From Dehalococcoidia bacterium (lineage in GTDB: Bacteria > Chloroflexota > Dehalococcoidia > Dehalococcoidales > RBG-16-60-22): a stretch of 64,000 bases of DNA. Of this stretch, positions 34,288 through 42,642 are shown one piece after another. The position numbers and the translations under genes were made by a program. The notes under the pieces are model-generated. The model did no database searches and was not told the DNA's origin. It was given only the letters and a program-made list of their open reading frames with translations. Location of the stretch: contig JAUXAC010000003.1 in NCBI GenBank assembly GCA_030615035.1, positions 32,279-96,278 on the forward strand. The letters run 5' to 3'. Within the stretch, counting starts at the first letter, position 1, and each line of letters begins with the position of its first letter.

Positions 34288-34926
34288 ATGCTTTCAAGAA
34301 AAGAGGGAAAGGTTGACATCCTAATCGAAAAACACATAGAGGAAGTAGGACAAGGACTTCAGGCCTTCAAGGAGGCTCTTTTTGCCTATCTTGACGGTGA
34401 CTGGGAGAAGTTTAAACAAATGGCTAAGCTTACCTATGCCAAGGAAAGTGACGCTGATGCGGTAAGAAGAGAAGTAGAGGATGCACTCTATTCAGGCGGC
34501 TATCTTTCAGTTTATCGGGAGGATTTTAGTATTCTCGTCGACCTTATTGACCGTATGGCCGATGATGCTGAAAGAATAGCTGACTTTCTTCTTATAGAGA
34601 CGCCGAAGGTTCTTCCCCAATGGAAGGGAGAGCTTAAGCAGATTGCAGAAAAGACGCTGGAGGGCTTCTCTGCCTTTCGTAGATGTTTTCTTCTGCTTTA
34701 CGAAGATATGGAGAAAGCTTACTCTACCACCACAGAGGTACATGATCGGGAGAAGGAGATTGATATACTTCAAGACGACATTCTGCACCGGATCTTTCAG
34801 TCAGACTTAAGCCTAGTTAGAAAGATTCACCTCAGGCAACTTGTTTTGAGGTTAGGACAAATATCCAATTCCGCTGAAAATGCCTCAGATAAAGTGAGAG
34901 GGCTTACCATTAAGACAGGATTCTAA
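34288..34926 (+). CDS. PhoU-like DUF47 protein
   Basis: 212 residues, helical throughout, matching DUF47/TIGR00153 proteins that regulate Pit transporters (VDILIEKHIEEVGQGLQAF, YAKESDADAVRREVEDALYS, IDRMADDAERIADFLL, LGQISNSAENASDKVRGL). The repeated E/D-rich helices bind metal in PhoU relatives. It precedes a Pit permease by about 100 bp with a hairpin between, the usual pairing. GAGGTGAGG precedes the ATG. Confidence 0.9.
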   Translation: MLSRKEGKVDILIEKHIEEVGQGLQAFKEALFAYLDGDWEKFKQMAKLTYAKESDADAVRREVEDALYSGGYLSVYREDFSILVDLIDRMADDAERIADFLLIETPKVLPQWKGELKQIAEKTLEGFSAFRRCFLLLYEDMEKAYSTTTEVHDREKEIDILQDDILHRIFQSDLSLVRKIHLRQLVLRLGQISNSAENASDKVRGLTIKTGF

Positions 34927-34951
34927 GTCCAGCCATTTTACAACGAGGCCA

Positions 34952-34981
34952 GAATGGGAAAGAAGTATAGCCTTCCCATTC
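34952..34981 (+). promoter_or_regulatory. Hairpin between the phoU-like and pit genes
   Basis: GAATGGGAA (34952-34960) pairs perfectly with TTCCCATTC (34973-34981), loop of 12 bases, in the 101-bp gap. There is no T run right after it, so it may trim or stabilise the transcript rather than end it. Confidence 0.5.
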
Positions 34982-35027
34982 ACTGTTGTCATACTTACTC
35001 AGATAAAAAACCAAAAAGGATTTTAAA

Positions 35028-35972
35028 GTGCTTTTACCTTTTGTTTATCTTAGCTCTATTTTTATGGGTTGGTCTTTCGGTGCCAATAATACCGCCAATA
35101 TATTTGGGACAGGAGTAATAACGGGGGCGATAAGGTATCGCACTGCCATTATACTTTGCTCGGTTTTCCTTATTCTGGGCAGTCTCCTGGAGGGACAAAA
35201 AGTTATAGATATCGTGGCATTCTCTACCGAGCTTGATGTTAAGCTCGCCTTGTTATGCACTATTACCGCAGCCATGCTGATTGCTGTGATGACTTACTTC
35301 GGATTCCCGGTTTCCACCTCTCAGACAATAATGGGCACAGTGTTCGGAGTTTCCCTTTATGTGGACGGTCTATCTAAATTTCCCTGGCATAATTTCATTC
35401 TGGTGATGGCTAGCTGGGTTACTGCACCTATCATAGGCATGTTATCCGCTTTCGGACTCTACAAACTTCTGGACATCTGTACCCGGAGAATCAAAACGCT
35501 ACCCACTTTTATGCTAGCTATGAAAATAGGCATTATGGTAGTGGGCTCCTACGCAGCCTATAGCATGGGAGCCGACAATGTAGCTAATATCACAGGGGTC
35601 TTCGTTGGAGCCGGGGTATTTACTCCTTTTCTAGGAACTGTTATCGGAGGACTGGCTATCGCCCTTGGGGTATGCACCTACAGCAAACCGGTGATGGAAA
35701 CAGTAGGACGTAAGATTGTCCCGCTTGACATTCCCACTGCTTTTGTTTCTGTCCTGGCAACAGCAATTTGCCTTCACTTCTTTGCCCAGGTAGGAGTCCC
35801 TGTGTCCGCTTCTAACGGAATAGTAGGAGCAGTAATCGGTGTCGGAATGTGTAAGGGAATGAGGGCAATAGATAAAAAAACAGTCACCAGAATAATTACT
35901 ATAGGATGGATTTTAAACTTTATTACGGCTATGTTTATCCCCTATATTTTCCTGCTGTTGGTCTCATGGTAG
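35028..35972 (+). CDS. pit: Pit-type inorganic phosphate permease
   Basis: 314 residues, GTG start at 35028 with AAAAAGGA upstream. The family signature occurs twice, once in each half: FGANNTANIFGTGVITG near the N-terminus and MGADNVANITGVFVGAGVF in the middle. About nine or ten hydrophobic helices are visible (LALLCTITAAMLIAVMTYFG, GFPVSTSQTIMGTVFG, GVPVSASNGIVGAVIGVG). It takes up phosphate or metal-phosphate with a cation. It is shorter than E. coli PitA because the long central loop is absent, like archaeal forms. Paired with the PhoU-like protein upstream. Confidence 0.92.
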   Translation: MLLPFVYLSSIFMGWSFGANNTANIFGTGVITGAIRYRTAIILCSVFLILGSLLEGQKVIDIVAFSTELDVKLALLCTITAAMLIAVMTYFGFPVSTSQTIMGTVFGVSLYVDGLSKFPWHNFILVMASWVTAPIIGMLSAFGLYKLLDICTRRIKTLPTFMLAMKIGIMVVGSYAAYSMGADNVANITGVFVGAGVFTPFLGTVIGGLAIALGVCTYSKPVMETVGRKIVPLDIPTAFVSVLATAICLHFFAQVGVPVSASNGIVGAVIGVGMCKGMRAIDKKTVTRIITIGWILNFITAMFIPYIFLLLVSW

Positions 35973-36012
35973 GGCTGATAAACAAGAACTTGCCTTTGCT
36001 GAGAAGTAAGGA

Positions 36013-36660
36013 ATGAAATACAATAAAAATCGGTGGGACCAGATTTTTCGGAGAGAGGGAAGGGTATTTGACAATCCTCACGAAGATATGCCCCGGCTTA
36101 TACCATATTTTAGAGCTCGAGAGGCAAAAAGAATACTGGACTTGGGCTGTGGCTCTGGTCGTCATATTGTGTTCTTGGCCAAGCATGATTTTGAAGCTCA
36201 CGGAGTCGACGTCTCTCCGGTAGGCATTGAGCTGGCGAAAAGATGGATGGAGGACGAGGGATTAGCCGCCAGCTTGATTATTGGGGATATCTACAATAAA
36301 TTGCCTTATGCAGATGCTTGTTTTGATGCAGTTATCTCGGTGCAGGTAATCCATCATAACACAGCCGAGAATATAAGGAGATTGATAGCAGAAATATGGA
36401 GGTTGCTACAGCCGGCAGGGCTCTTTTTTGCCACTGTCCCCATGTATAGAAATCAAGCCAAACAGTTTCAACAGATTGAAGAAAATACTTTTCTGCCGTT
36501 AGACGGCCGAGAGATGGGTATTCCCCATTACTACTTTGATGAAGAACAAATAAGAAAATTCTTTTCAGCGTTCAAGAGCTTAGACATTCATGTTGACTCA
36601 AAAAACCATTATTGCTTTCTTGGAGAAAAAGCAGAGAAAATAGTAGTTGATAAAAAGTGA
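36013..36660 (+). CDS. Class I SAM-dependent methyltransferase
   Basis: 215 residues. Motif I is RILDLGCGSGRHIVFLA, motif II region DVSPVGIELAKRWM, and post-I block DACFDAVISVQVIHHN. The fold is that of UbiE/Methyltransf_11-type enzymes. No neighbour fixes the substrate. It begins 40 bp after the Pit permease stop and may be in the same transcript. Confidence 0.88.
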   Translation: MKYNKNRWDQIFRREGRVFDNPHEDMPRLIPYFRAREAKRILDLGCGSGRHIVFLAKHDFEAHGVDVSPVGIELAKRWMEDEGLAASLIIGDIYNKLPYADACFDAVISVQVIHHNTAENIRRLIAEIWRLLQPAGLFFATVPMYRNQAKQFQQIEENTFLPLDGREMGIPHYYFDEEQIRKFFSAFKSLDIHVDSKNHYCFLGEKAEKIVVDKK

Positions 36661-36719
36661 TTAGGACTGATTGGTTGACGTAAATCATAGGTATTGAGAA
36701 ACATCTAAGGGGGCGAGTT

Positions 36720-37058
36720 ATGGCAACAAAAGTTTTCGTTATTTTGAGCAGTGGGGACAGAGAAGTAGCATTAGAGGTTGGACTTATATATCCATTTAAC
36801 GCTTTGACCAAAAAGTGGATGGATGAGGTTAAAGTAATTATATTTGGGCCATCAGAGAAAATTGCTGCCTACGATTCGGAAGTTCAAGCGAAACTGAAGG
36901 AGTTAATGGGGGCTGGTATTGAGGTTATGGCATGCAAGTGGTGCGCCGATAGAATGAATATAACCGATAAATTGGAAGCAGCGGGAATCCCGGTGGTATA
37001 TGTCGGCTCAATAATATCGGGACTGCTGAAGGATGGCTGGGCTTCATTGACATTCTAA
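36720..37058 (+). CDS. DsrE/DsrF-like small sulfur-relay-fold protein
   Basis: 112 residues. DsrE-type pattern: FVILSSGDREVALEVGLIYP, VKVIIFGPSEKIAAYD, and MGAGIEVMACKWCADRMNI with a Cys pair separated by two residues. One of these Cys aligns with the sulfur-binding Cys of TusD/DsrE. Small single-gene members occur beside catabolic genes and their partner is unknown. GGGGGCGAG precedes the ATG. Immediately downstream is the second copy of the duplicated leader. Confidence 0.82.
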   Translation: MATKVFVILSSGDREVALEVGLIYPFNALTKKWMDEVKVIIFGPSEKIAAYDSEVQAKLKELMGAGIEVMACKWCADRMNITDKLEAAGIPVVYVGSIISGLLKDGWASLTF

Positions 37059-37077
37059 GTGACCGGAGCCTAAGGGT

Positions 37078-37174
37078 AATCGGGTAAGTGGCATCCCGCC
37101 AGCCAATTGATATGAACAAAATAAATAGTAGCTAAAAGGAAGCTTTTGTACTGATTGAAACTGCCGCAGGAGGT
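37078..37174 (+). repeat. ~97-bp duplicated leader, copy 2 (before the aldolase)
   Basis: Begins AATCGGGTAAGTGGCATCCC and ends GAAACTGCCGCAGGAGGT, matching 25789-25886. Here the ribosome site directly serves the aldolase ATG at 37180. Just before it, GACCGGAGCC recalls the end of the GC-rich element found before copy 1. Confidence 0.75.
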
Positions 37175-37179
37175 GAAAA

Positions 37180-37944
37180 ATGCACAAAAATCAAGCTAAA
37201 GAAAAGATCCTTAGCGGCGGCACCGCCTATGGTGCCATGTGCAATTTGTATTCCCCCACGATTGTGGAGTTGATTGGCCACGTGGGATTTGACTTCGCTC
37301 TAATCGATGCTGAACACGGCCCAGCGGGGGTTGAAAGTTGCGAGCACATGGTTAGGGCAGCAGAAAGCGTTGGGCTCCCCATCTTAATCAGGGTAGCCAT
37401 GAATATCCGCCAGAACATCCTTCGCTACCTCGACATTGGTGCCCTGGGGGTGCAGTTACCCATGATCAACACTCGGGCGGAGGCAGAGGCAGTAGTCGAG
37501 GCAGTGAAATACCCGCCACAGGGAAGACGAGGGCTGGCTTCGGTACGGGCTGCCAATTACGGGCTTACCATGCCCCTAGAGAAATATGCCCTCAAGGCCA
37601 ATCAGGAGACCCTGGTAGCAATCCAGGTGGAGACCTTACAAGCAGTGAGTAACTTAGACGAACTCCTCTCCGTAGAGGGCATTGATGTCTTCTTCATTGG
37701 GCCCAATGACCTATCTACCTCCATGGGGTATGTAGGGCAGGTAAATCACCCTGAGGTGCAGGCCATGATCGAGAAACTGGTGAGCAGAATTCGTGCCGCC
37801 GGCAGGATAGCCGGCACCACCGCCTACACCCATGAGGCATTAGTCAAAGCTAAAAAGCGTGGGTTTCAGTACATAGTTCACGGCGTTGCGCCTATGCTGG
37901 CTAAATCCGCCCGGGAGTATTTGGAGCTGGCACAACGGTCTTAA
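37180..37944 (+). CDS. HpcH/HpaI family aldolase
   Basis: 254 residues. Family motifs: GAMCNLYSPTIVELIGHVGF, FALIDAEHGPAGVE with metal-binding acid residues, AVKYPPQGRRGLASVRAANY, and FFIGPNDLSTSMGY. These class II aldolases cleave 2-oxo-4-hydroxy acids to pyruvate (or a relative) and an aldehyde; the group includes GarL, which yields tartronate semialdehyde. The nearby reverse-strand genes for a tartronate-semialdehyde-reductase-like and a hydroxypyruvate-isomerase-like protein fit that chemistry. The leader is shared with the TRAP operon at 25950. Confidence 0.9.
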   Translation: MHKNQAKEKILSGGTAYGAMCNLYSPTIVELIGHVGFDFALIDAEHGPAGVESCEHMVRAAESVGLPILIRVAMNIRQNILRYLDIGALGVQLPMINTRAEAEAVVEAVKYPPQGRRGLASVRAANYGLTMPLEKYALKANQETLVAIQVETLQAVSNLDELLSVEGIDVFFIGPNDLSTSMGYVGQVNHPEVQAMIEKLVSRIRAAGRIAGTTAYTHEALVKAKKRGFQYIVHGVAPMLAKSAREYLELAQRS

Positions 37945-38135
37945 TTAAGGGCAGCCAAATATGAAAAACCCGGCTCTTATCGGCACGCAACCTAAAAATC
38001 CTTCCTGTTCATTGGTTTTATTTGCAACGAGCCTTAAATTGGCATCCCGCCTTTTTGACTGTACCCTTCAACTGACCATTGCACATTTGTCCAGATTGTT
38101 TATTGTATAATCGCTTGAATTGTGTGATACACAAC

Positions 38136-38178
38136 AAAAGGGCTGGATAACCAATCGGCGGAAATATCCAGCCCTTTT
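38136..38178 (-). terminator. Strong terminator after the DUF5679 gene
   Basis: AAAAGGGCTGGATA (38136-38149) pairs perfectly over 14 bases with TATCCAGCCCTTTT (38165-38178). Read on the reverse strand it follows the 38202 stop and ends in TTTTG. The A/T ends also allow action on forward transcripts from the aldolase gene. Confidence 0.85.
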
Positions 38179-38201
38179 GAATTCCTATATTGTAATCAGG
38201 G

Positions 38202-38342
38202 TTACGCCTTCCCAATTCTAAACATCTTTGTGCCACATGTGGGGCATACACCCTGAGTTGCTGGCTTACCATTCTTCATGGTTATGCTTTTGGCATCTCT
38301 CATCTCCTTCTTGGCTCGGCACTTAACGCAATATGCTTGCAT
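38202..38342 (-). CDS. Small DUF5679 zinc-ribbon protein
   Basis: 46 residues from ATG 38342, preceded by a near-ideal AAAGGAGGTGA ribosome site; the longer frame to 38405 has no such support. Reads MQAYCVKCRAKKEMRDAKSI then GVCPTCGTKMFRIGKA, with Cys pairs CVKC and CPTC that should hold one zinc. Such proteins are common in Chloroflexota and actinobacteria; the function is unknown. A strong terminator follows, so it is a single-gene transcript. Confidence 0.9.
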   Translation of the reverse strand: MQAYCVKCRAKKEMRDAKSITMKNGKPATQGVCPTCGTKMFRIGKA

Positions 38343-38662
38343 GAGTTCACCTCCTTTCTTACTAGGGTTTGTATGCAACATAAACAATTTTCCTGATAAT
38401 GTCAATAGGTACAGAAGCTCAGACTAGAAGTAACGAAAAACTATCTTTTTTCTTCTTCACACATTTTGACGTTTTGTTAGACAACAATCCTTCAATATCC
38501 ACCCTCACTCTCCAATGTCGTAACTACACTCTGCAGGTCTCCAGAGCATCGAAGAGACGCTCGAGATGTCAGTTACATCCCAATCGGTGATGTTTAGCCT
38601 GTCTGACTCTAGATTTAGAGTATTGAGAAATATAAGATCGATTTCATAGGCTGGCAAGTCGC
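38343..38662. other. 320-bp gap, nothing recognised
   Basis: Lies between the starts and ends of two reverse-strand genes and must hold the DUF5679 promoter. No gene, repeat or RNA was recognised. Confidence 0.4.
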
Positions 38663-39550
38663 CTATCCACTAACCTTATGATTGGCAAGCGTTTCCAGCG
38701 CCAGCACCATGGCGGAATGGTCTAGGTCACTACCACCCTGGGCGGCAACTGCATTAAATAGTTCCTGTGCGGTGGCGGTGTTAGGCAAGCTCAACCCCAG
38801 GTTGCGCGCTGCTTGCAAGGCCAAGTTCAGGTCTTTCTGGTGTAATCGGATGCGGAAACCGGGGTCAAAGCTACGCCCAATCATTCGTTCCCCATGTACT
38901 TCCAGAATCCGACTTTGAGCAAATCCGCCGAGCAGTGCTTCCCTTACTTTTTTCGGATTAGCCCCCGCCTTGGAGGCAAACAAAAGAGCTTCCCCAATCG
39001 CCTCAATTGTCAGGGCAACTACAATCTGGTTAGCTACCTTGCAGGTCTGCCCATCCCCGTTCTCACCAATATGAACTATGTTCTTGCCCATAAGTTCAAA
39101 GTAGGGTTTAATTTGCGCAAATACCTCGGGCTCGCCGCCTACCATAATTGAAAGAGTGGCTTTTTCCGCCCCCACTTGACCACCGGAAACAGGGGCATCA
39201 AGCATCTTTACCCCCAGAGCCGCCAGCTTTTTGGCAAACTCTTTGGTAGCAATCGGAGATATAGAACTCATATCTACCACAATAGAACCTGACCTGACGC
39301 CCTCAGCCACACCATCCTTGCTGAACAGAACGGCTTCCACATCAGGCGTGTCCGGCACCATGATGAAGATTATGTCGGACTTTTGTGCCACTTCCTTGCT
39401 ATGGCTACAGACCACTGCCTTCTTCGAAGCCAGTTCCTTAACCGGCTCCAGATTTACGTCATAAATATGAACTGCGTGGCCAGCAGCTAGCAGATGGCCA
39501 GCCATCGGCTTGCCCATTATCCCCAGCCCGATAAATCCAAGTTTTGCCAT
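38663..39550 (-). CDS. 3-hydroxyisobutyrate / tartronate-semialdehyde reductase-type dehydrogenase
   Basis: 295 residues. N-terminal NAD-binding fold GFIGLGIMGKPMAGHLLAAG; substrate loop DAPVSGGQVGAEKATLSIMV; catalytic Lys in DGQTCKVANQIVV; C-terminal helical part with DLDHSAMVLALE. The length and motifs are those of GarR/GlxR and MmsB. Given the hydroxypyruvate-isomerase-like gene directly upstream in the same direction (adjacent at base 39550) and the HpcH aldolase nearby, reduction of tartronate semialdehyde to glycerate is the likeliest reaction, but hydroxyisobutyrate-type substrates cannot be excluded. Confidence 0.9.
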   Translation of the reverse strand: MAKLGFIGLGIMGKPMAGHLLAAGHAVHIYDVNLEPVKELASKKAVVCSHSKEVAQKSDIIFIMVPDTPDVEAVLFSKDGVAEGVRSGSIVVDMSSISPIATKEFAKKLAALGVKMLDAPVSGGQVGAEKATLSIMVGGEPEVFAQIKPYFELMGKNIVHIGENGDGQTCKVANQIVVALTIEAIGEALLFASKAGANPKKVREALLGGFAQSRILEVHGERMIGRSFDPGFRIRLHQKDLNLALQAARNLGLSLPNTATAQELFNAVAAQGGSDLDHSAMVLALETLANHKVSG

Positions 39551-40341
39551 TATTTGTTTCCTCCTTCAAGATAAGGTTTGACCCAATCAAGACCGTCTTC
39601 GGTCACACCAGCCGGCTTGTACTCACACCCAATCCAGCCATCGTATCCCGCCTCATCAATGAAGCGAAGCAGGTTGGTGAAGTTAATTTCACCCGTTCCT
39701 GGCTCATGTCGTCCCGGATTATCCCCGAGCTGAATATGTCTGATACGAGCCAGATTATCTAAAATGGTTCTCGTCAGGTTGCCTTCCATGATTTGCATAT
39801 GATAGATGTCATATTGAAGCCAGAGGTTGGGGTGATTTACTTCCTCAATCAACCGGAGTACATCCTGTGTATGTGTTAAATAAAATCCAGGAATATCGTG
39901 GTTGTTTAGCGCCTCGACCAGAAAGGTAATGCCTTCTTTTTCCAGAGCAGTTGCGGCAAAGCGAAGGTTATCCACCAGTGTCTGGCGGACTTTCTCTGCT
40001 GGCACCTCCTTGGGAGTTAATCCGGTAATGCAGTTCAGGCGAGGACATCTCAGAACTTTAGCATACTTGATAGCTAACCCCACGCTCTCTTGAAATTCTC
40101 CGACCCGGTCTGGCAGGCAGGCGATGCCACGCTCTCCGCCAGCCCAGTCACCAGCCGGCAGATTGTGCAATACCGTTTCAAGAGCATACTTTTCCAGCTT
40201 CTCCGCCAGCTCCTCCTTGTCCCATGCATAAGGAAACAGGAATTCGACTCCCTTGAAACCGGCTCCAGATGCCCGCTCAAAACGGTCTGGAAAATCAACC
40301 TCATTGAACATCATTGTTAAATTGGCATTGAATTTGAGCAT
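39550..40341 (-). CDS. hyi: Hydroxypyruvate-isomerase-like TIM-barrel protein
   Basis: 263 residues from ATG 40341, chosen because GGAGGAGG lies seven bases upstream; an ATG at 40347 is too close to it. Family blocks: FNANLTMMFNEVDFPDRFER, GFKGVEFLFPYAWD, NNHDIPGFYLTHTQ and HIQLGDNPGRHEPGTGEINF. The Glu/His set of the xylose-isomerase-like fold is present. Hyi converts hydroxypyruvate and tartronate semialdehyde into each other. It is the first gene of a two-gene operon with the reductase. Confidence 0.88.
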   Translation of the reverse strand: MLKFNANLTMMFNEVDFPDRFERASGAGFKGVEFLFPYAWDKEELAEKLEKYALETVLHNLPAGDWAGGERGIACLPDRVGEFQESVGLAIKYAKVLRCPRLNCITGLTPKEVPAEKVRQTLVDNLRFAATALEKEGITFLVEALNNHDIPGFYLTHTQDVLRLIEEVNHPNLWLQYDIYHMQIMEGNLTRTILDNLARIRHIQLGDNPGRHEPGTGEINFTNLLRFIDEAGYDGWIGCEYKPAGVTEDGLDWVKPYLEGGNK

Positions 40342-40545
40342 AACCATTCCTCCTCCAAATTATATTTGCGATTGCTGTGTTCTAAAGCGGACCTACTGTT
40401 TAGCCGGCAAGAGTAAATATTATCTAGTTCCTGCATTAGGTTACCAGATAGTAATTCACTATATCATATTATCATCATATGTTTATATGATGTGTAATGT
40501 ATGTTATCACTGTGGACATATAAAACCGGGAGTAATTTCTCAATT
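40342..40545. other. A+T-rich intergenic part
   Basis: Holds the hyi promoter region on the reverse strand. No gene or RNA recognised. Rich in short A/T palindromic words such as ATATCATATTATCATCATATG. Confidence 0.3.
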
Positions 40546-40600
40546 GGCGGGCTCTGCCAGGGGGAGAGTTAAGTAGAGGCTGGAGCCGGTGTCCCTGCCA
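40546..40600 (+). repeat. GC-rich leader element, copy 2 (shared with 25717-25772)
   Basis: Starts GGCGGGCTCTGCCAGGGGGA and ends CTGGAGCCGGTGTCCCTGCC. GGCTGGAGCC forms a tiny hairpin inside a larger GGGGA/TCCCT pairing. It lies 294 bp before the second dctP gene and upstream of the promoter candidate, so it may be a DNA site rather than part of that transcript. Confidence 0.5.
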
Positions 40601-40760
40601 TGTGCAACTTAACGCAAAAGGTGCACTGGGTATCGCCTCTCACTAACCAACAATAGTCCAGAATGTACAACATCCAACAATTGCTTGTATTGTTACCCTA
40701 TTGAACAAATTGACGAAATGTGCAATTTGATTAACAGGCATCATAATTCAGTCCAATTCG

Positions 40761-40789
40761 TTGACAAGGTAAGGTTGGAATGTTATCCT
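40761..40789 (+). promoter_or_regulatory. Candidate sigma-70 promoter for the second TRAP operon
   Basis: TTGACA (40761-40766), 17-bp spacer, TATCCT (40784-40789). This would start transcription about 100 bp before the dctP ATG. Both boxes and the spacing are close to consensus. Confidence 0.5.
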
Positions 40790-40893
40790 TACACAACTTG
40801 CCCTTGTTTGCTAATTAAGCTGGACAGGAGGTGGTGCTGTATGAGATAGTTGTGAGTGTTTGGTAATCTCAAGTCTTAAAAGGAGGTAAATTG

Positions 40894-42042
40894 ATGAGAA
40901 AAGAAATATTGTTAATTCCGCTGGCATTGTTGTTGGCCGTAAGTTTGCTTGCTATTGGCTGTCCGGCACCAGCGCCAGCTCCGGCTCCAGCGCCAGCTCC
41001 GGCGCCAGCCCCGGCACCGGCCCCAGCTCCAGCCCCAACGCCAGCACCCGCGGTCGAGACGATTAAGTGGAAGATGCAGTCATCCTGGGGTGGTGGCCTT
41101 TTGCAGGAGCTGGCAGACGGCTTTGCGGCAAGGGTCACTGAGTTGAGTGGCGGACGACTGGAGATTGAAAGTTTCACTGGTGGTTCTATAGTAGGACCCT
41201 TTGAGACCTTGGAAGCCACCAGCGCCGGCACCCTTGACTGCTACCATGCCTGGCCCGGTTACTGGCTCGGCGTGATACCTTCCGGACCCTTCTTTGGCGG
41301 CGACGCGCCATTTGCTTCCGGACCAGTACCCTGGATAACCTGGATGTATCGGGGAGGCGGCGAAGACCTGATGCTCGAGGCATGGCAGACTGCCGGATAC
41401 AATATGGGAGCGGTTATGGTCATGGGTCTCCGTGCCCCGGAGGTCTTTGCCTGGTCTAGCAAGCCGCTGCATAAACTGGAGGACTTCGAAGGGTTGACCT
41501 TCCGAATTTCAGGCTACTGGGCAGAAGTCTTTAAGGAAATGGGTGCCACGGTGGTTACCCTGCCTGGAGCCGAAGTGCTTCCCGCCCTGGAGAGAGGCGT
41601 GATTGATGCCACCGAATGGGGCGTCATGAACGAAGACTGGGATGTAGGTCTCCAGGATGTTGTGGACTATGCTGTGCTGACTGCTTTCCGCCAGGCACAT
41701 CCCACCTTTGACGTTGGGGTGAACAAGGATTCCTGGGAGGCACTGCCAGCCGACCTCCAGCAACTGATGAAGACGGTAGCTAACGAGTATACCTGGTGGT
41801 ACCTGCTGGAAGGGACATACCGTGATGTGCTGATACTGGACAAACTGCAGGAGAAGGTCACGGTAACAATTCTCGACAAAGAAGTCCCGGCAGAAATGTT
41901 CCGCCTGCTTGGTGAACACTACGATAAATTGGGCGTAGAGGACCCCATGACTGCCAAGGCACTAGCCTCGGCGAGAGCATTCCACGATGCTTATTATATC
42001 TACGCGGAGAAAATGTATCCTTACGGCGTTTTGGTTAAGTAA
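40894..42042 (+). CDS. dctP: TRAP transporter substrate-binding lipoprotein DctP (second locus)
   Basis: 382 residues from ATG 40894, six bases after AGGAGGT (TTG 40891 is also possible). The signal is nearly the same as in the first locus (LLIPLALLLAVSLLAIGC, Cys23) and is followed by a Pro-Ala linker at about 24-53. Binding-domain blocks: GFAARVTELSGGRLEIESF, LTFRISGYWAEVFKEMGATV and ALERGVIDATEWGVMNEDWD. The Arg in FRISG is the expected carboxylate anchor. The solute is unknown; sequence differs clearly from the 25950 protein beyond the signal, so the ligand is probably different. Confidence 0.93.
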   Translation: MRKEILLIPLALLLAVSLLAIGCPAPAPAPAPAPAPAPAPAPAPAPAPTPAPAVETIKWKMQSSWGGGLLQELADGFAARVTELSGGRLEIESFTGGSIVGPFETLEATSAGTLDCYHAWPGYWLGVIPSGPFFGGDAPFASGPVPWITWMYRGGGEDLMLEAWQTAGYNMGAVMVMGLRAPEVFAWSSKPLHKLEDFEGLTFRISGYWAEVFKEMGATVVTLPGAEVLPALERGVIDATEWGVMNEDWDVGLQDVVDYAVLTAFRQAHPTFDVGVNKDSWEALPADLQQLMKTVANEYTWWYLLEGTYRDVLILDKLQEKVTVTILDKEVPAEMFRLLGEHYDKLGVEDPMTAKALASARAFHDAYYIYAEKMYPYGVLVK

Positions 42043-42068
42043 TTAAGCAGGCTGGAATAGGTCTTAAG

Positions 42069-42100
42069 CAACACCACCTCCATCTCCGGGGGTGGTGTTG
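42069..42100 (+). promoter_or_regulatory. Strong intercistronic hairpin between dctP and dctQ (second locus)
   Basis: CAACACCACC (42069-42078) pairs perfectly with GGTGGTGTTG (42091-42100), loop of 12 bases, 26 bp after the dctP stop and 17 bp before the dctQ start. No T run follows. It mirrors the hairpins at 27246-27290 and 47309-47355. Confidence 0.75.
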
Positions 42101-42117
42101 TCAAGAAAGGGAACCAA

Positions 42118-42642
42118 TTGAAAATTCTCAGGGGCTATCTGAAGTACGTTGACCTTTTTAATGAGTGGGTGGCGAAGGGTTTTGGTTGGCTTATCATCAT
42201 CCTGGTAGTTGGCATGGTTTACTCGACCATAATGAGGTATGTATTTAACGAGGCCCCTCTGTGGACTTACGATTTCGCCTATAACCTCTATGCTGCTTTC
42301 TTTATGATGGGAGCGGCTTATACTCTTCGTCTCAAGGGACATGTAAGAGTAGATATCTTCTATCGGATGTTTTCTCCAAGGTGGCAGGCCATCATTGATA
42401 TTTTCTTCAGCCTGGTAGTCTTCTTCCCCTTGTTTATTGCTCTCCTTTACTTCTCCATGGTGCATGTCCCCTTCTCCTGGCGGGTGGGGGAAAAGGCGGT
42501 GGAGAGTGTCATCAGGGCCCCCCTGTATCCCCTCAAGACGATAATACCGGTGGTTTGCGTGATGTTGCTGTTTCAGGGGTCGGCCGAATTCATTCGTTCC
42601 CTGTTTGTTGTTGTCACCAGAAAGGAACTGCAATGGAAATAG
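42118..42642 (+). CDS. dctQ: TRAP transporter small membrane subunit DctQ (second locus)
   Basis: 174 residues, TTG start at 42118 with AAGAAAGGGA upstream. Four membrane helices (FGWLIIILVVGMVYSTIMRY, YNLYAAFFMMGAAYTL, IDIFFSLVVFFPLFIALLYF, TIIPVVCVMLLFQGSAEFI) and the family motif LKGHVRVDIFY. It overlaps dctM by 10 bp. Confidence 0.92.
   Translation: MKILRGYLKYVDLFNEWVAKGFGWLIIILVVGMVYSTIMRYVFNEAPLWTYDFAYNLYAAFFMMGAAYTLRLKGHVRVDIFYRMFSPRWQAIIDIFFSLVVFFPLFIALLYFSMVHVPFSWRVGEKAVESVIRAPLYPLKTIIPVVCVMLLFQGSAEFIRSLFVVVTRKELQWK

Noticed and set aside
42064..42633. Long reverse-strand open frame opposite the second dctQ
   Set aside because: It mirrors a clear TRAP membrane gene with overlaps to its neighbours; the antisense product is polar and His/Glu-rich with no family.
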